From: Deltaproteobacteria bacterium
Lineage (GTDB): Bacteria > Myxococcota > B64-G9
Length of the DNA: 5,313 nt
NCBI GenBank assembly: GCA_030591745.1
Contig: JAUVAM010000330.1
Location: forward strand, 1-5,313
Direction: 5' to 3'
Both the position numbers and the translations under genes were made by a program. The notes beneath the pieces were generated by a model. It saw only the letters and a program-made list of their open reading frames with translations. It did not search any database and was not told where the DNA came from. This document shows, one piece after another, positions 1-5,313 of this stretch; position 1 is the first letter of the stretch; each line of letters starts with the position of its first letter.

Positions 1-900
1 GGCCTCCCTGCAACGCGCATCTCCATCTCGAGCCGCCTCTTCGATATCTCGGCGATCCGAAAAGCGGCCCGTTAGCCCCTTGAGGCCGCTCTCCTTATTC
101 AGGATTCGATCCATGTCGGCGGCCGGCAGATTCTCGGCCCTCATGACGAAAAGCGGGATGGCCGGATCGATGGAGCCCGAGCGGGTGCCCATCACTAGGC
201 CCTCTAAGGGCGTGAAGCCCATGGAGGTGTCGACGGAACGACCACAGCAAACCGCGGCCGCCGACGCCCCATTGCCGATGTGCAGGGTCACGAGACGCAC
301 CGAATCGTAAGCGCGTCCCAGCAAGGCCGCTGCCCGGTGGGCCACGTAAAGGTGGCTTGTGCCGTGGAAACCATAGCGACGGATGCCGTGCTTTTCATAC
401 CAAGCATAGGGCACGGGGTAGAGATAGTCTTCCGGCTCCAGTGTTTGATGGAAGGCTGTGTCGAAGACGGCCACGTGGGGAATGTCGGGCAGCAAGGCCT
501 GGGCCGCCCGAATACCGGCGAGGTTGGGCGGGTTGTGCAGAGGCGCTAAGGCGCTGAGGTCTTCCAGGGTCTTGATGAGTTCTGGCGTGACGCGGGCCGA
601 GTTGGCGAATTTGTCTCCGCCGTGCACGGTGCGATGGCCCACAGCCTGGATGGCGGTCAAATCGGACACGGGTGAGTCGTCCCCATCGGTCAGGACCTTG
701 AGCACCAGGGCCACGGCTTCCGTGTGATCGGCGCAGGCATGCGCGATGCGGGTTTCTTTTTCGCCGTGTTTGAGTTTCAGGATGCTTTCGTCTGAACCCA
801 CCCGCTCAACCAGGCCGCGGCAAAACAAGTCGCCGTCTTTCGGAGAATAGACCGAGAATTTGACCGACGACGAACCGCAGTTCAGCGTCAGAATGCTCAT
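1..900 (-). CDS. ackA: Acetate kinase, C-terminus cut off by the window edge
   Basis: Cytoplasmic enzyme of the ASKHA fold that interconverts acetate + ATP and acetyl phosphate + ADP. Run forward with phosphotransacetylase it activates acetate; run in reverse it makes ATP from acetyl-CoA. The reading frame starts at the ATG at 900-898 and stays open for 300 codons to the window edge. Known acetate kinases have about 400 residues, so roughly the last 100 are missing. Visible hallmarks are the N-terminal LTLNCGSSSVKFSVY, GHRTVHGG (residues 88-95), LHNPPNL, VAVFDTAFH (143-151), RRYGFHGTSH (174-183), HIGNGAS (207-213), VDTSMGFTPLEGLVMGTRSG and SDRRDIEE. Residues N7, R90, H122, D147, H179, N210 and R240 match the substrate-binding and catalytic positions known from the Methanosarcina enzyme with a constant offset of one. 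A small variation is GTRSGSIDP where many homologues have GTRSGDIDP. The start overlaps the stop of the upstream transporter gene. The frame has no internal stop. Confidence 0.96.
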   Translation of the reverse strand, partial: MSILTLNCGSSSVKFSVYSPKDGDLFCRGLVERVGSDESILKLKHGEKETRIAHACADHTEAVALVLKVLTDGDDSPVSDLTAIQAVGHRTVHGGDKFANSARVTPELIKTLEDLSALAPLHNPPNLAGIRAAQALLPDIPHVAVFDTAFHQTLEPEDYLYPVPYAWYEKHGIRRYGFHGTSHLYVAHRAAALLGRAYDSVRLVTLHIGNGASAAAVCCGRSVDTSMGFTPLEGLVMGTRSGSIDPAIPLFVMRAENLPAADMDRILNKESGLKGLTGRFSDRRDIEEAARDGDARCREA

Positions 901-911
901 GCCTCTTCCTT
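897..911 (-). promoter_or_regulatory. ATGA stop/start overlap with ackA ribosome binding site
   Basis: On the minus strand, ATGA at 900-897 contains both the ackA start (900-898) and the transporter stop TGA (899-897). AAGGA (911-907), inside the transporter's last codons, lies 6 nt before the ATG and can serve as the ribosome binding site. This geometry is typical of translational coupling and fixes the ackA start. No terminator or promoter-like gap lies between the genes. Confidence 0.85.
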
Positions 912-3098
912 TTTCTCTCCCTTGTTTTCTTCATTTTCACTCGCCAATTGCCAGGCCGCGCCTTTTCGCGCGAGGAGATAGCAAGCAAAGCTCAGCAGAA
1001 CGAGCATGCCCAGACTGATGAGTTGTCCTGGTGCTCCCTTGAACCAAGCAGCAGGCTCATGCTTGAGCACGGGTTCCCCATGTACTTCCACCAGGGTGAA
1101 ATCCACGCCCACGGAAATGTAGCGGATGAGGGCGCCCAGTTTGGGCAAGCGCAGGGCCGCGGCCAGAATACCGAAGAGGGCCGCGCCCGCCATCATGCCT
1201 GATGCGATGAGGGTGCCCTGGGCCGCTCGGGCACGGCGCACCTTTTCGCTTCCTCCCGTTTTGCTGATGATCAAGGCGCAGATCGCGCCGGCCATGACGG
1301 CCATGTTGATGGAGATGGGCAAGTACATGCCCAGGGCAAAGGCCAGCATGGGCACACCCGCCATGAAGAGCAAGAAGGCGACGATGCCACCCATGCAGTA
1401 CATCAGCCAGGGTTGGCTGGAGGGATCGGACATGAGCCCTTTGGACACGGCGGCGATCATGTTGGCCTGGGGCGCGGGCAGCACCTCTTCATTGGAGATC
1501 ATGAGGCCGGTGGCCGGATCCTGAATCAGAAAGTGGTAAGCATCGTCCATCACGGGGATGACGACCGCGACGACCAGGGCGGCCACGACCACGCCCAAAA
1601 ACTTCCAGCGTTCTTGGTTGCGCGGGGTTGAGCCGATCCAGTAGCCCACCTTGAAGTCGGAGACCAAAGCCCCAGAGGTGGACAGGGCCGTGCAGACCGC
1701 CGTGCCCACGATAAGCGAGATGATCATGCCCGCCATGCCCGAGAGACCGGTGAGGATCATGGCGCCGATGGCCAAGACCACGGTGATCAAGGTCATGCCC
1801 GAAACGGGGTTGACGCCCACGATGGCGATGGCCTGGGCAGCTACGGGGGTGAAGAGGAAGCTGAGCAGGAAGCCCACCACCATGCCCACCACGGCGAACA
1901 ATACGCTGTCGCCGAGGGGGTAGGTCGCTTCGGAGCCGGGGGCCATGGGGGTGACGACCGAGACCAGGAAGAACAACAAGCCCATCCCCAGGGCTCCGAG
2001 AAGCTGGATGAGCAGGACGTTCTTGGGGTTCATGTCCATTTGCCATCGCTCTTCGCTGGCCGTGCCGTCGGCTTTGCTGGTCAAGCCTTTGAATCCCAGG
2101 GTGACCGAGCTCGCCACGATCTTGCCCATGCGCAGGATGCCGATGAGGCCACTGATGGCGATGGCACCGATGCCGATGGGCTTGATGAAGGCGGAAAAGA
2201 TTTGTCCAGCGCTCATGGAGCCGATGTCAAAAAGGTGACCCGCGTGGTAGGCGCCCAGGGGCGCGTCTTTGCCGAAGGTGTAGACCAGGGGCACCATCAC
2301 CACATAGGCCAGGACCGAGCCGGAGGCGATGATGGATGCGTAGCGGATGCCGATGATGTAGCCCAGCCCAAAGAGGGCGGCCAAGCCCGCGATTTTGATC
2401 TCAATGCGTATATCTGCCAGGTAGCCGCCCACGTCGCCGAGGACCATCGAGCTGGAGATACCAGAGTTCCACAGATGCAGGCCTTCGACCATGAAGTCAT
2501 AGCCCGCACCCAACAGAAAGCTCAGGATCAATATTTTGCCGGCACCGCCGATGTTGGATTCGCCGGTGACCAGCACTTCGTTGATGGCCGTGGCCTCGGG
2601 GAAGGGCAAATCCCCGTGCAGGTCTTTGACGAAGTACTTGCGCAAGGGGATGATCAGCGCAATGCCCAAAAAGCCGCCGAAGGTGCAGGCGAAAAAGATT
2701 TGCCACCAGGACACGTCCAGCTGATTGATGTAGAGGGCCGGGATGACGAAGGTGGCACCCGCGGCCACCACGCCCGACGCCTGGCCGATGCTCTGCACCA
2801 TGACGTTTTCCAGGATGGTGCTTTTGACCCGCCGCATGCCCCCGAAAAAGATGGCCAAGATGGCGATGGGGATGGAGGCCTCGATGCCGTTTCCCGCCCG
2901 GAGCGCGATATATACGCAAGCAGCCGAGAAGATGATGACCATGATCAGGCCCAGGCCGACGGACCAAGGGGTGACCTCCGCCCGGCCGTCCGAACTGGGC
3001 ACGATGGGTTTGTAGACCTCTCCCGGCTTGAGCTTGCGATAGGCGTTTTCTGGTAACAGTTTCGTTGCCTTGCTGTTCGAAGGGGCGCTCTGGGCCAT
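897..3098 (-). CDS. OPT-family (oligopeptide transporter) integral membrane protein
   Basis: A complete 733-residue polytopic inner-membrane transporter of the OPT superfamily, which is known to import oligopeptides or metal chelates with protons. The substrate of this bacterial subgroup is not well defined and cannot be read from the sequence. A hydrophilic N-terminus (1-43) precedes many hydrophobic segments, for example about 44-66, 73-86, 131-151, 236-272, 362-383, 398-425, 434-470, 499-516, 566-610, 628-648 and 692-710. The tail SENEENKGEKKEEA is highly charged. Family signatures are YIALRAGNGIEASIPIAIL (63-81), ILENVMVQSIGQASG (95-109), HGDLPFPEATAINEVL (161-176), VSDFKVGYWIGSTPRNQ (479-495), LPAPQANMIAAVSKG (540-554) and FALGMYLPISINMAVMAG (587-604). 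These fit the prokaryotic subgroup (TIGR00733-like, from memory) rather than fungal or plant OPTs. The ATG start is supported by AGGAGG 5 nt upstream and a candidate promoter behind it. The gene ends in ATGA overlapping ackA, so the two are probably co-transcribed. Confidence 0.94.
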   Translation of the reverse strand: MAQSAPSNSKATKLLPENAYRKLKPGEVYKPIVPSSDGRAEVTPWSVGLGLIMVIIFSAACVYIALRAGNGIEASIPIAILAIFFGGMRRVKSTILENVMVQSIGQASGVVAAGATFVIPALYINQLDVSWWQIFFACTFGGFLGIALIIPLRKYFVKDLHGDLPFPEATAINEVLVTGESNIGGAGKILILSFLLGAGYDFMVEGLHLWNSGISSSMVLGDVGGYLADIRIEIKIAGLAALFGLGYIIGIRYASIIASGSVLAYVVMVPLVYTFGKDAPLGAYHAGHLFDIGSMSAGQIFSAFIKPIGIGAIAISGLIGILRMGKIVASSVTLGFKGLTSKADGTASEERWQMDMNPKNVLLIQLLGALGMGLLFFLVSVVTPMAPGSEATYPLGDSVLFAVVGMVVGFLLSFLFTPVAAQAIAIVGVNPVSGMTLITVVLAIGAMILTGLSGMAGMIISLIVGTAVCTALSTSGALVSDFKVGYWIGSTPRNQERWKFLGVVVAALVVAVVIPVMDDAYHFLIQDPATGLMISNEEVLPAPQANMIAAVSKGLMSDPSSQPWLMYCMGGIVAFLLFMAGVPMLAFALGMYLPISINMAVMAGAICALIISKTGGSEKVRRARAAQGTLIASGMMAGAALFGILAAALRLPKLGALIRYISVGVDFTLVEVHGEPVLKHEPAAWFKGAPGQLISLGMLVLLSFACYLLARKGAAWQLASENEENKGEKKEEA

Positions 3099-3103
3099 GG
3101 CTG

Positions 3104-3109
3104 CCTCCT
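3104..3109 (-). promoter_or_regulatory. Ribosome binding site of the OPT transporter gene
   Basis: The plus-strand cctcct reads AGGAGG on the minus strand, a full Shine-Dalgarno match ending 5 nt before the ATG at 3098. It decides the transporter start. Confidence 0.85.
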
Positions 3110-3143
3110 GGCTTCGGGCTTGGGTTTGTGATGATGGGCAGGC

Positions 3144-3172
3144 AGCCTAGCACAGCCCTTGAGGGGGTTCAA
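3144..3172 (-). promoter_or_regulatory. Candidate sigma-70-type promoter of the OPT-ackA unit
   Basis: On the minus strand, TTGAAC (3172-3167) could be the -35 box. It is followed by a 17-nt spacer and TAGGCT (3149-3144) as the -10 box, preceded by TG in the extended -10 position (TGTGCTAGGCT). A transcript start near 3137 would leave a leader of about 40 nt. The -10 hexamer matches TATAAT at only 3 of 6 positions, so the case rests on spacing, the extended TG and the same element in front of the divergent gene. The region around the -35 contains short palindromes, CCCTTGAGGG (3156-3165) and GGGTTCAACCC (3165-3175), which might bind a regulator. Confidence 0.5.
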
Positions 3173-3210
3173 CCCATGGGAATCAGGGGAGTTTGCCCTG
3201 CGGGGGAGCC

Positions 3211-3239
3211 TGGCACGGTGGCCTGGTTTGTGCTAGGCT
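3211..3239 (+). promoter_or_regulatory. Candidate promoter of the Cys-rich lipoprotein gene
   Basis: TAGGCT (3234-3239) with TG in the extended -10 position (TGTGCTAGGCT) lies 17 nt after TGGCAC (3211-3216), a poor -35 match. The -10 element and spacer length are identical to those of the divergent unit, which is the main support. A start near 3246 would give a leader of about 50 nt. TGGCAC also resembles a sigma-54 -24 box, but no matching -12 GC element follows at the required distance. Confidence 0.38.
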
Positions 3240-3281
3240 AGGGCGCTTGCGCGGTCATGGAGGCCGTGCCGAGGGCAGTCG

Positions 3282-3287
3282 AAGGAG
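3282..3287 (+). promoter_or_regulatory. Ribosome binding site of the Cys-rich lipoprotein gene
   Basis: AAGGAG lies 8 nt before the ATG at 3296. It favours this start over an in-frame ATG at 3257, which would put 13 non-hydrophobic residues before the signal peptide and has no such site at a good distance. Confidence 0.8.
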
Positions 3288-3295
3288 CGTGTCTC

Positions 3296-3361
3296 ATGAG
3301 CAGGTATCTATTTTCCGTGATCATCTCGTTGGCTCTGGGGGCCGTGGCATGGACGGGCTGT
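3296..3361 (+). other. Signal peptide with a non-canonical lipobox
   Basis: MSRYLFSVIISLALGAVAWTGC: Arg3 gives a short positive n-region, residues 5-18 form the hydrophobic core, and A-W-T-G before Cys22 resembles a lipobox. Gly at -1 is standard and Thr at -2 is tolerated, but Trp at -3 replaces the usual Leu/Ile/Val. Gly23 and Asp24 follow, and no Asp lies at +2, so outer-membrane routing is possible under E. coli rules, which may not hold here. If the lipobox fails, signal peptidase I cleavage near Ala16-Ala18 is the alternative. Confidence 0.7.
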
Positions 3362-5313
3362 GGCGATGAAACCGCAGGCAAATGTGCTGTCGATCAGGAA
3401 TACTGTGGTGGCGAGTGTGTTTACACGAGCTCCGACCACGATCACTGCGGCGCTTGTGATCAGGCCTGCATGCCGGGTCAGTATTGCGCCAGCGGTGAGT
3501 GCTTGCCCTGCCAAAACGATTGCATGCTGGGCCAGACCCAGTGCGTGCCGGGCAACCCCAGCCAGACGCAAAGCTGTACCACCGACTCGGACACCTGCAT
3601 GGGATGGGGCGTGCCGGAGAATTGCCCCGGTGGCCAGGTTTGCGCCGAGGGCCAGTGCGTCACGGCTTGTGAAGATGACTGTTCCCGCAACCTGTCCCAG
3701 GTTTGCGATCCGGACGGGGCCAACGGCTATCGAGTCTGTGGTTATCACGATGCAGACGACTGTCTGGAGTGGGGTGCCGTGGAGGATTGCACGGACGGCA
3801 CGGTCTGCGATGGAGGCCAATGCGGCGGTGGTTGTGAAAACGAATGCAACACCGCCGGTGCGCTTCAGTGCTCCACCACGGACAATGGTTTCGTGTCCTG
3901 CGCTGATCACGATACCGACGGTTGTTTGGAATGGGGCGGGTTCACGGCTTGTCAAAGTCCTGAAACTTGTTCCAACGGCGTTTGCTCCGATCCCAGCCAA
4001 TGCCAAGACGATTGCAGCCCCGGAGATCGCGAATGCGACGGCAACTCCTATCGCACCTGCGGCAACTTCGATGCGGACAGCTGTCTGGATTGGTCCACCT
4101 ATACAAATTGCGATCCCGGAGATGTCTGCAACCAGGCCACCGGATTTTGTGAAGCCGAATGCAGCAATCAGTGCACGGCCGGTACGCTGCGTTGCGCCGT
4201 GGACCAGAGCGCGGTGGAATCCTGCGCGGACCGTGACAACGACGGCTGCACCGAATGGGGCACGGCCATTCCTTGCGGGGAGGGGACCCACTGCGAGAAC
4301 AATGCTTGTGTGAGCAGCTGCACGCCGGAATGTACCCAACAAGGTGAGCGGGTTTGCACTACGTTTAACGGTGACCCAGGCTATGAAACCTGTGGCGAGC
4401 ATGATCTGGATCCCTGCCTGGAGTACGGCAATTTCATCGCCTGTCCCGATGGCCAGACCTGCTCCAACGGGGTCTGTTCGGCCACATGCGGGGATGAGTG
4501 CACGAGCATGCAGCGACAATGCCAGGGCAATGCGGTGCAGCTTTGCGGTGAGGCCAACGATGGAGATGCTTGCTTGGACTGGCTGGATCCGGTGGCCTGT
4601 GCGACTTGGCAGCAATGTTTGGACGGGGTCTGCCAGGACGACTGCAACACCCACAACGAATGCAGCACGGAGGGGGCCACGGCTTGCACGGCGGACAACT
4701 CAGGCTGGCAAGAATGCGTCAGCGACTACGACACGGATCCCTGCCTGGAATACGGCGCGGTGACCACTTGTGAGAACAACTACATCTGCGAGAGCGGGGC
4801 TTGCGTCTTAGGCTGTGAGCACGAGTGCACCACATTAAACGCCGTGCAATGCGCCGGCGCCGGCGCGGGTACCGAGACTTGCCAAGATCATGACTCGGAC
4901 GGTTGCCTGGAGTGGGGCGGCTATGTCTCCTGCCCGAACGGTGAGACCTGCTCGCTGGGCGTGTGCGCCTCAACTTGCACGGACGAATGCGACTATGAAT
5001 TTCAGCACGTCTGCGACGGCCTGGGGGCTTACCGGGTCTGCGCCGACAACGACGCGGATTCCTGTTGGGATCTGGGCGATGCCATTCCCTGCGGCTACGG
5101 CGAAGAATGCCAGGCAGCCACCGGGGATTGCGCTGTGGTTTGCACCGACGATTGTGACACCACCGGCGCCTTGCGCTGCAGCGCCGACAACGCGGTAGTG
5201 GAAAGCTGCGCCACAAATTACGACGGCGATGAATGCCGGGAATGGGGCGTCCTGCAGGCCTGCGGCGCGGGCAATGCCTGCTATCTGAATGCCTGCGTCA
5301 GCGAAAACCCGCC
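3296..5313 (+). CDS. Probable secreted lipoprotein with tandem eight-cysteine repeats, 3' end cut off
   Basis: No named family is recognised for the bulk of this protein. The frame is open from the ATG at 3296 to the window edge: 672 codons with no stop. Residues 1-21 form a signal peptide ending in a lipobox-like AWTGC with Cys22 as the likely lipidated residue, so it should be anchored in a membrane and exposed outside the cytoplasm. Residues 30-69 are a Stig1-like Cys cluster. From Cys72 on there are eleven tandem units (R0-R10, the last perhaps incomplete) of 52-57 residues, each with eight cysteines. By my count 97 of 672 residues are Cys. The pattern suggests a rod of small disulfide-bonded modules, possibly metal-stabilised through Asp-rich loops. 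Function is unknown; adhesion, surface structure or protein binding are guesses. It is transcribed away from the transporter-ackA unit and nothing links them functionally. Every unit keeps the same frame and cysteine spacing, which rules out a chance open frame. Confidence 0.93.
   Translation, partial: MSRYLFSVIISLALGAVAWTGCGDETAGKCAVDQEYCGGECVYTSSDHDHCGACDQACMPGQYCASGECLPCQNDCMLGQTQCVPGNPSQTQSCTTDSDTCMGWGVPENCPGGQVCAEGQCVTACEDDCSRNLSQVCDPDGANGYRVCGYHDADDCLEWGAVEDCTDGTVCDGGQCGGGCENECNTAGALQCSTTDNGFVSCADHDTDGCLEWGGFTACQSPETCSNGVCSDPSQCQDDCSPGDRECDGNSYRTCGNFDADSCLDWSTYTNCDPGDVCNQATGFCEAECSNQCTAGTLRCAVDQSAVESCADRDNDGCTEWGTAIPCGEGTHCENNACVSSCTPECTQQGERVCTTFNGDPGYETCGEHDLDPCLEYGNFIACPDGQTCSNGVCSATCGDECTSMQRQCQGNAVQLCGEANDGDACLDWLDPVACATWQQCLDGVCQDDCNTHNECSTEGATACTADNSGWQECVSDYDTDPCLEYGAVTTCENNYICESGACVLGCEHECTTLNAVQCAGAGAGTETCQDHDSDGCLEWGGYVSCPNGETCSLGVCASTCTDECDYEFQHVCDGLGAYRVCADNDADSCWDLGDAIPCGYGEECQAATGDCAVVCTDDCDTTGALRCSADNAVVESCATNYDGDECREWGVLQACGAGNACYLNACVSENP
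3383..3502 (+). other. Stig1-like N-terminal cysteine cluster
   Basis: Residues 30-69 carry cysteines at 30, 37, 41, 51, 54, 58, 64 and 69, around CGGECV, then DHDHCGACDQACMPGQYC and GEC. This spacing (C-GGxC-V, then D-x-x-x-CGxC-xxxC, then G-x-x-C-x-x-G-x-C) resembles the Stig1-type motif that I recall from many deltaproteobacterial secreted proteins. It differs from the repeats that follow: it has no LEWG core and different cysteine intervals. It sits directly after the lipid anchor, as a cap or stalk would. The family assignment is from memory and only moderately sure. Confidence 0.55.
3833..4318 (+). repeat. Higher-order block, copy 1 (units R2-R3-R4)
   Basis: These three units match R8-R9-R10 in order. 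R2 shares CENEC and DHDTDGCLEWGGFTAC with R8's CEHEC and DHDSDGCLEWGGYVSC. R3 has the exceptional six-residue last gap CNQATGFC, matched only by CQAATGDC in R9. R4's TAGTLRC and AVESC match TTGALRC and VVESC in R10. The offset is 325-327 codons. Confidence 0.65.
4814..5313 (+). repeat. Higher-order block, copy 2 (units R8-R9-R10)
   Basis: Second copy of the three-unit block, six units downstream of the first, truncated by the window edge or close to its end. The same offset in R1/R7 gives a weaker match (LEWGAV against LEYGAV), so the duplicated segment may have been about six units long. If so, the sequence beyond the window should begin with a unit resembling R5. Confidence 0.6.

Larger units (their letters stand above)
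3144..3239. repeat. Perfect 11-bp inverted repeat between the divergent genes
   Basis: TGTGCTAGGCT occurs on the plus strand at 3229-3239 and, as its reverse complement AGCCTAGCACA, at 3144-3154. The arms are 74 bp apart, each pointing toward the gene downstream of it. Flanking bases do not match. The spacing is too wide for a terminator hairpin. The likeliest reading is two copies of one -10 promoter element; a two-site operator is the alternative. Confidence 0.75.
3509..5313 (+). repeat. Tandem array of at least eleven eight-cysteine repeat units
   Basis: Unit starts are R0 3509, R1 3668, R2 3833, R3 4001, R4 4160, R5 4319, R6 4487, R7 4643, R8 4814, R9 4976 and R10 5141, the last running to the window edge. 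Unit length is 52-57 codons. The consensus is C-x3-C-x(5-7)-C-x(7-11)-C-x(6-8)-C-x8-C-x5-C-x(4 or 6)-C-x(2-4), with R7 having x5 in the first gap. The x8 and x5 intervals are identical in all eleven units. The fifth cysteine lies in D-x-D-x-C-x-[ED]-[WY]-G: the two Asp are present in 11 of 11 units, the acidic residue after the Cys in 10 (R0 has Gly) and the aromatic residue in 10 (R9 has Leu). At the DNA level the units have diverged widely, with only short identical stretches such as GGATCCCTGCCTGGA in R5 and R7, so the array is old and kept at the protein level. Confidence 0.92.

Noticed and set aside
2040..3056. Plus-strand open frame (338 codons) opposite the transporter gene
   Set aside because: Its Asp/Gly/His-rich low-complexity product is the antisense of hydrophobic codons of the OPT gene, which has full family signatures in its own frame.
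3165..3175. GGGTTCAACCC as a terminator hairpin
   Set aside because: The loop would be one base, the arms are five bases, and no T-run follows on either strand; at most it is a protein-binding palindrome.
3211..3234. Sigma-54 promoter suggested by TGGCAC
   Set aside because: No TTGC-like -12 element occurs at the required spacing; TTTGTGCT comes too far downstream.
3257..3259. In-frame upstream ATG for the Cys-rich lipoprotein
   Set aside because: It would add 13 residues ahead of the signal peptide; the ATG at 3296 has AAGGAG 8 nt upstream and starts a standard signal peptide.
3360..4313. Plus-strand open frame (317 codons) in another frame of the Cys-rich gene
   Set aside because: It overlaps the repeat-bearing frame, is rich in Ala/Thr/Pro/Arg without motifs, and has no supporting start signals.
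3308..4654. Long minus-strand open frame (448 codons) opposite the Cys-rich gene, with internally repetitive protein
   Set aside because: It is a shadow of the repeat array: its periodicity mirrors the Cys and Asp codons of the plus-strand gene, it lacks a signal or recognisable domain, and no promoter or ribosome binding site was noticed.
1..5313. tRNA, rRNA, CRISPR array, insertion sequence or phage genes
   Set aside because: Nothing of the kind was seen: the window is almost fully occupied by three protein genes, and the only tandem repeats are in-frame protein repeats without identical direct repeats and spacers.

Overview
The window holds two divergently arranged transcription units separated by a 197-bp intergenic region (3099-3295). 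All three protein genes are well supported, and two of them run off the window edges. GC-rich DNA, a secreted protein built from very Cys-rich tandem repeats with a Stig1-like N-terminal segment, and the style of the proteins suggest a deltaproteobacterial-type organism (Myxococcota, Bradymonadota or a relative). This placement is an inference from family resemblance only.

Left unit (minus strand, 3098 down to 1): a complete OPT-family transporter gene (733 codons) overlaps the next gene, acetate kinase (ackA), by the 4-bp ATGA junction. The first 300 codons of ackA are visible, with the ligand-binding and catalytic residues expected in that part, and the rest lies beyond position 1. The layout implies one mRNA with translational coupling, joining an importer of peptides or metal chelates to the last, ATP-forming step of acetate production. 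The partner phosphotransacetylase is not visible.

Intergenic region: a perfect 11-bp inverted repeat, TGTGCTAGGCT, has one arm facing each gene. Each arm sits where an extended -10 element would be, with a plausible -35 exactly 17 nt upstream. Both genes have clear Shine-Dalgarno sequences.

Right unit (plus strand, 3296 to the right edge): a probable lipoprotein, 672 codons visible and no stop. It has a signal peptide with an unusual lipobox, a Stig1-like Cys cluster, then at least eleven tandem units of about 54 residues, each with eight cysteines in a fixed pattern and an Asp-rich D-x-D-x-C-x-[ED]-[WY] core. I do not recognise this repeat as a named family. The array has a second level of order: units 2-3-4 resemble units 8-9-10, which points to an old block duplication with a six-unit (about 980 bp) period. 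This repeat protein is the most novel-looking element in the window.
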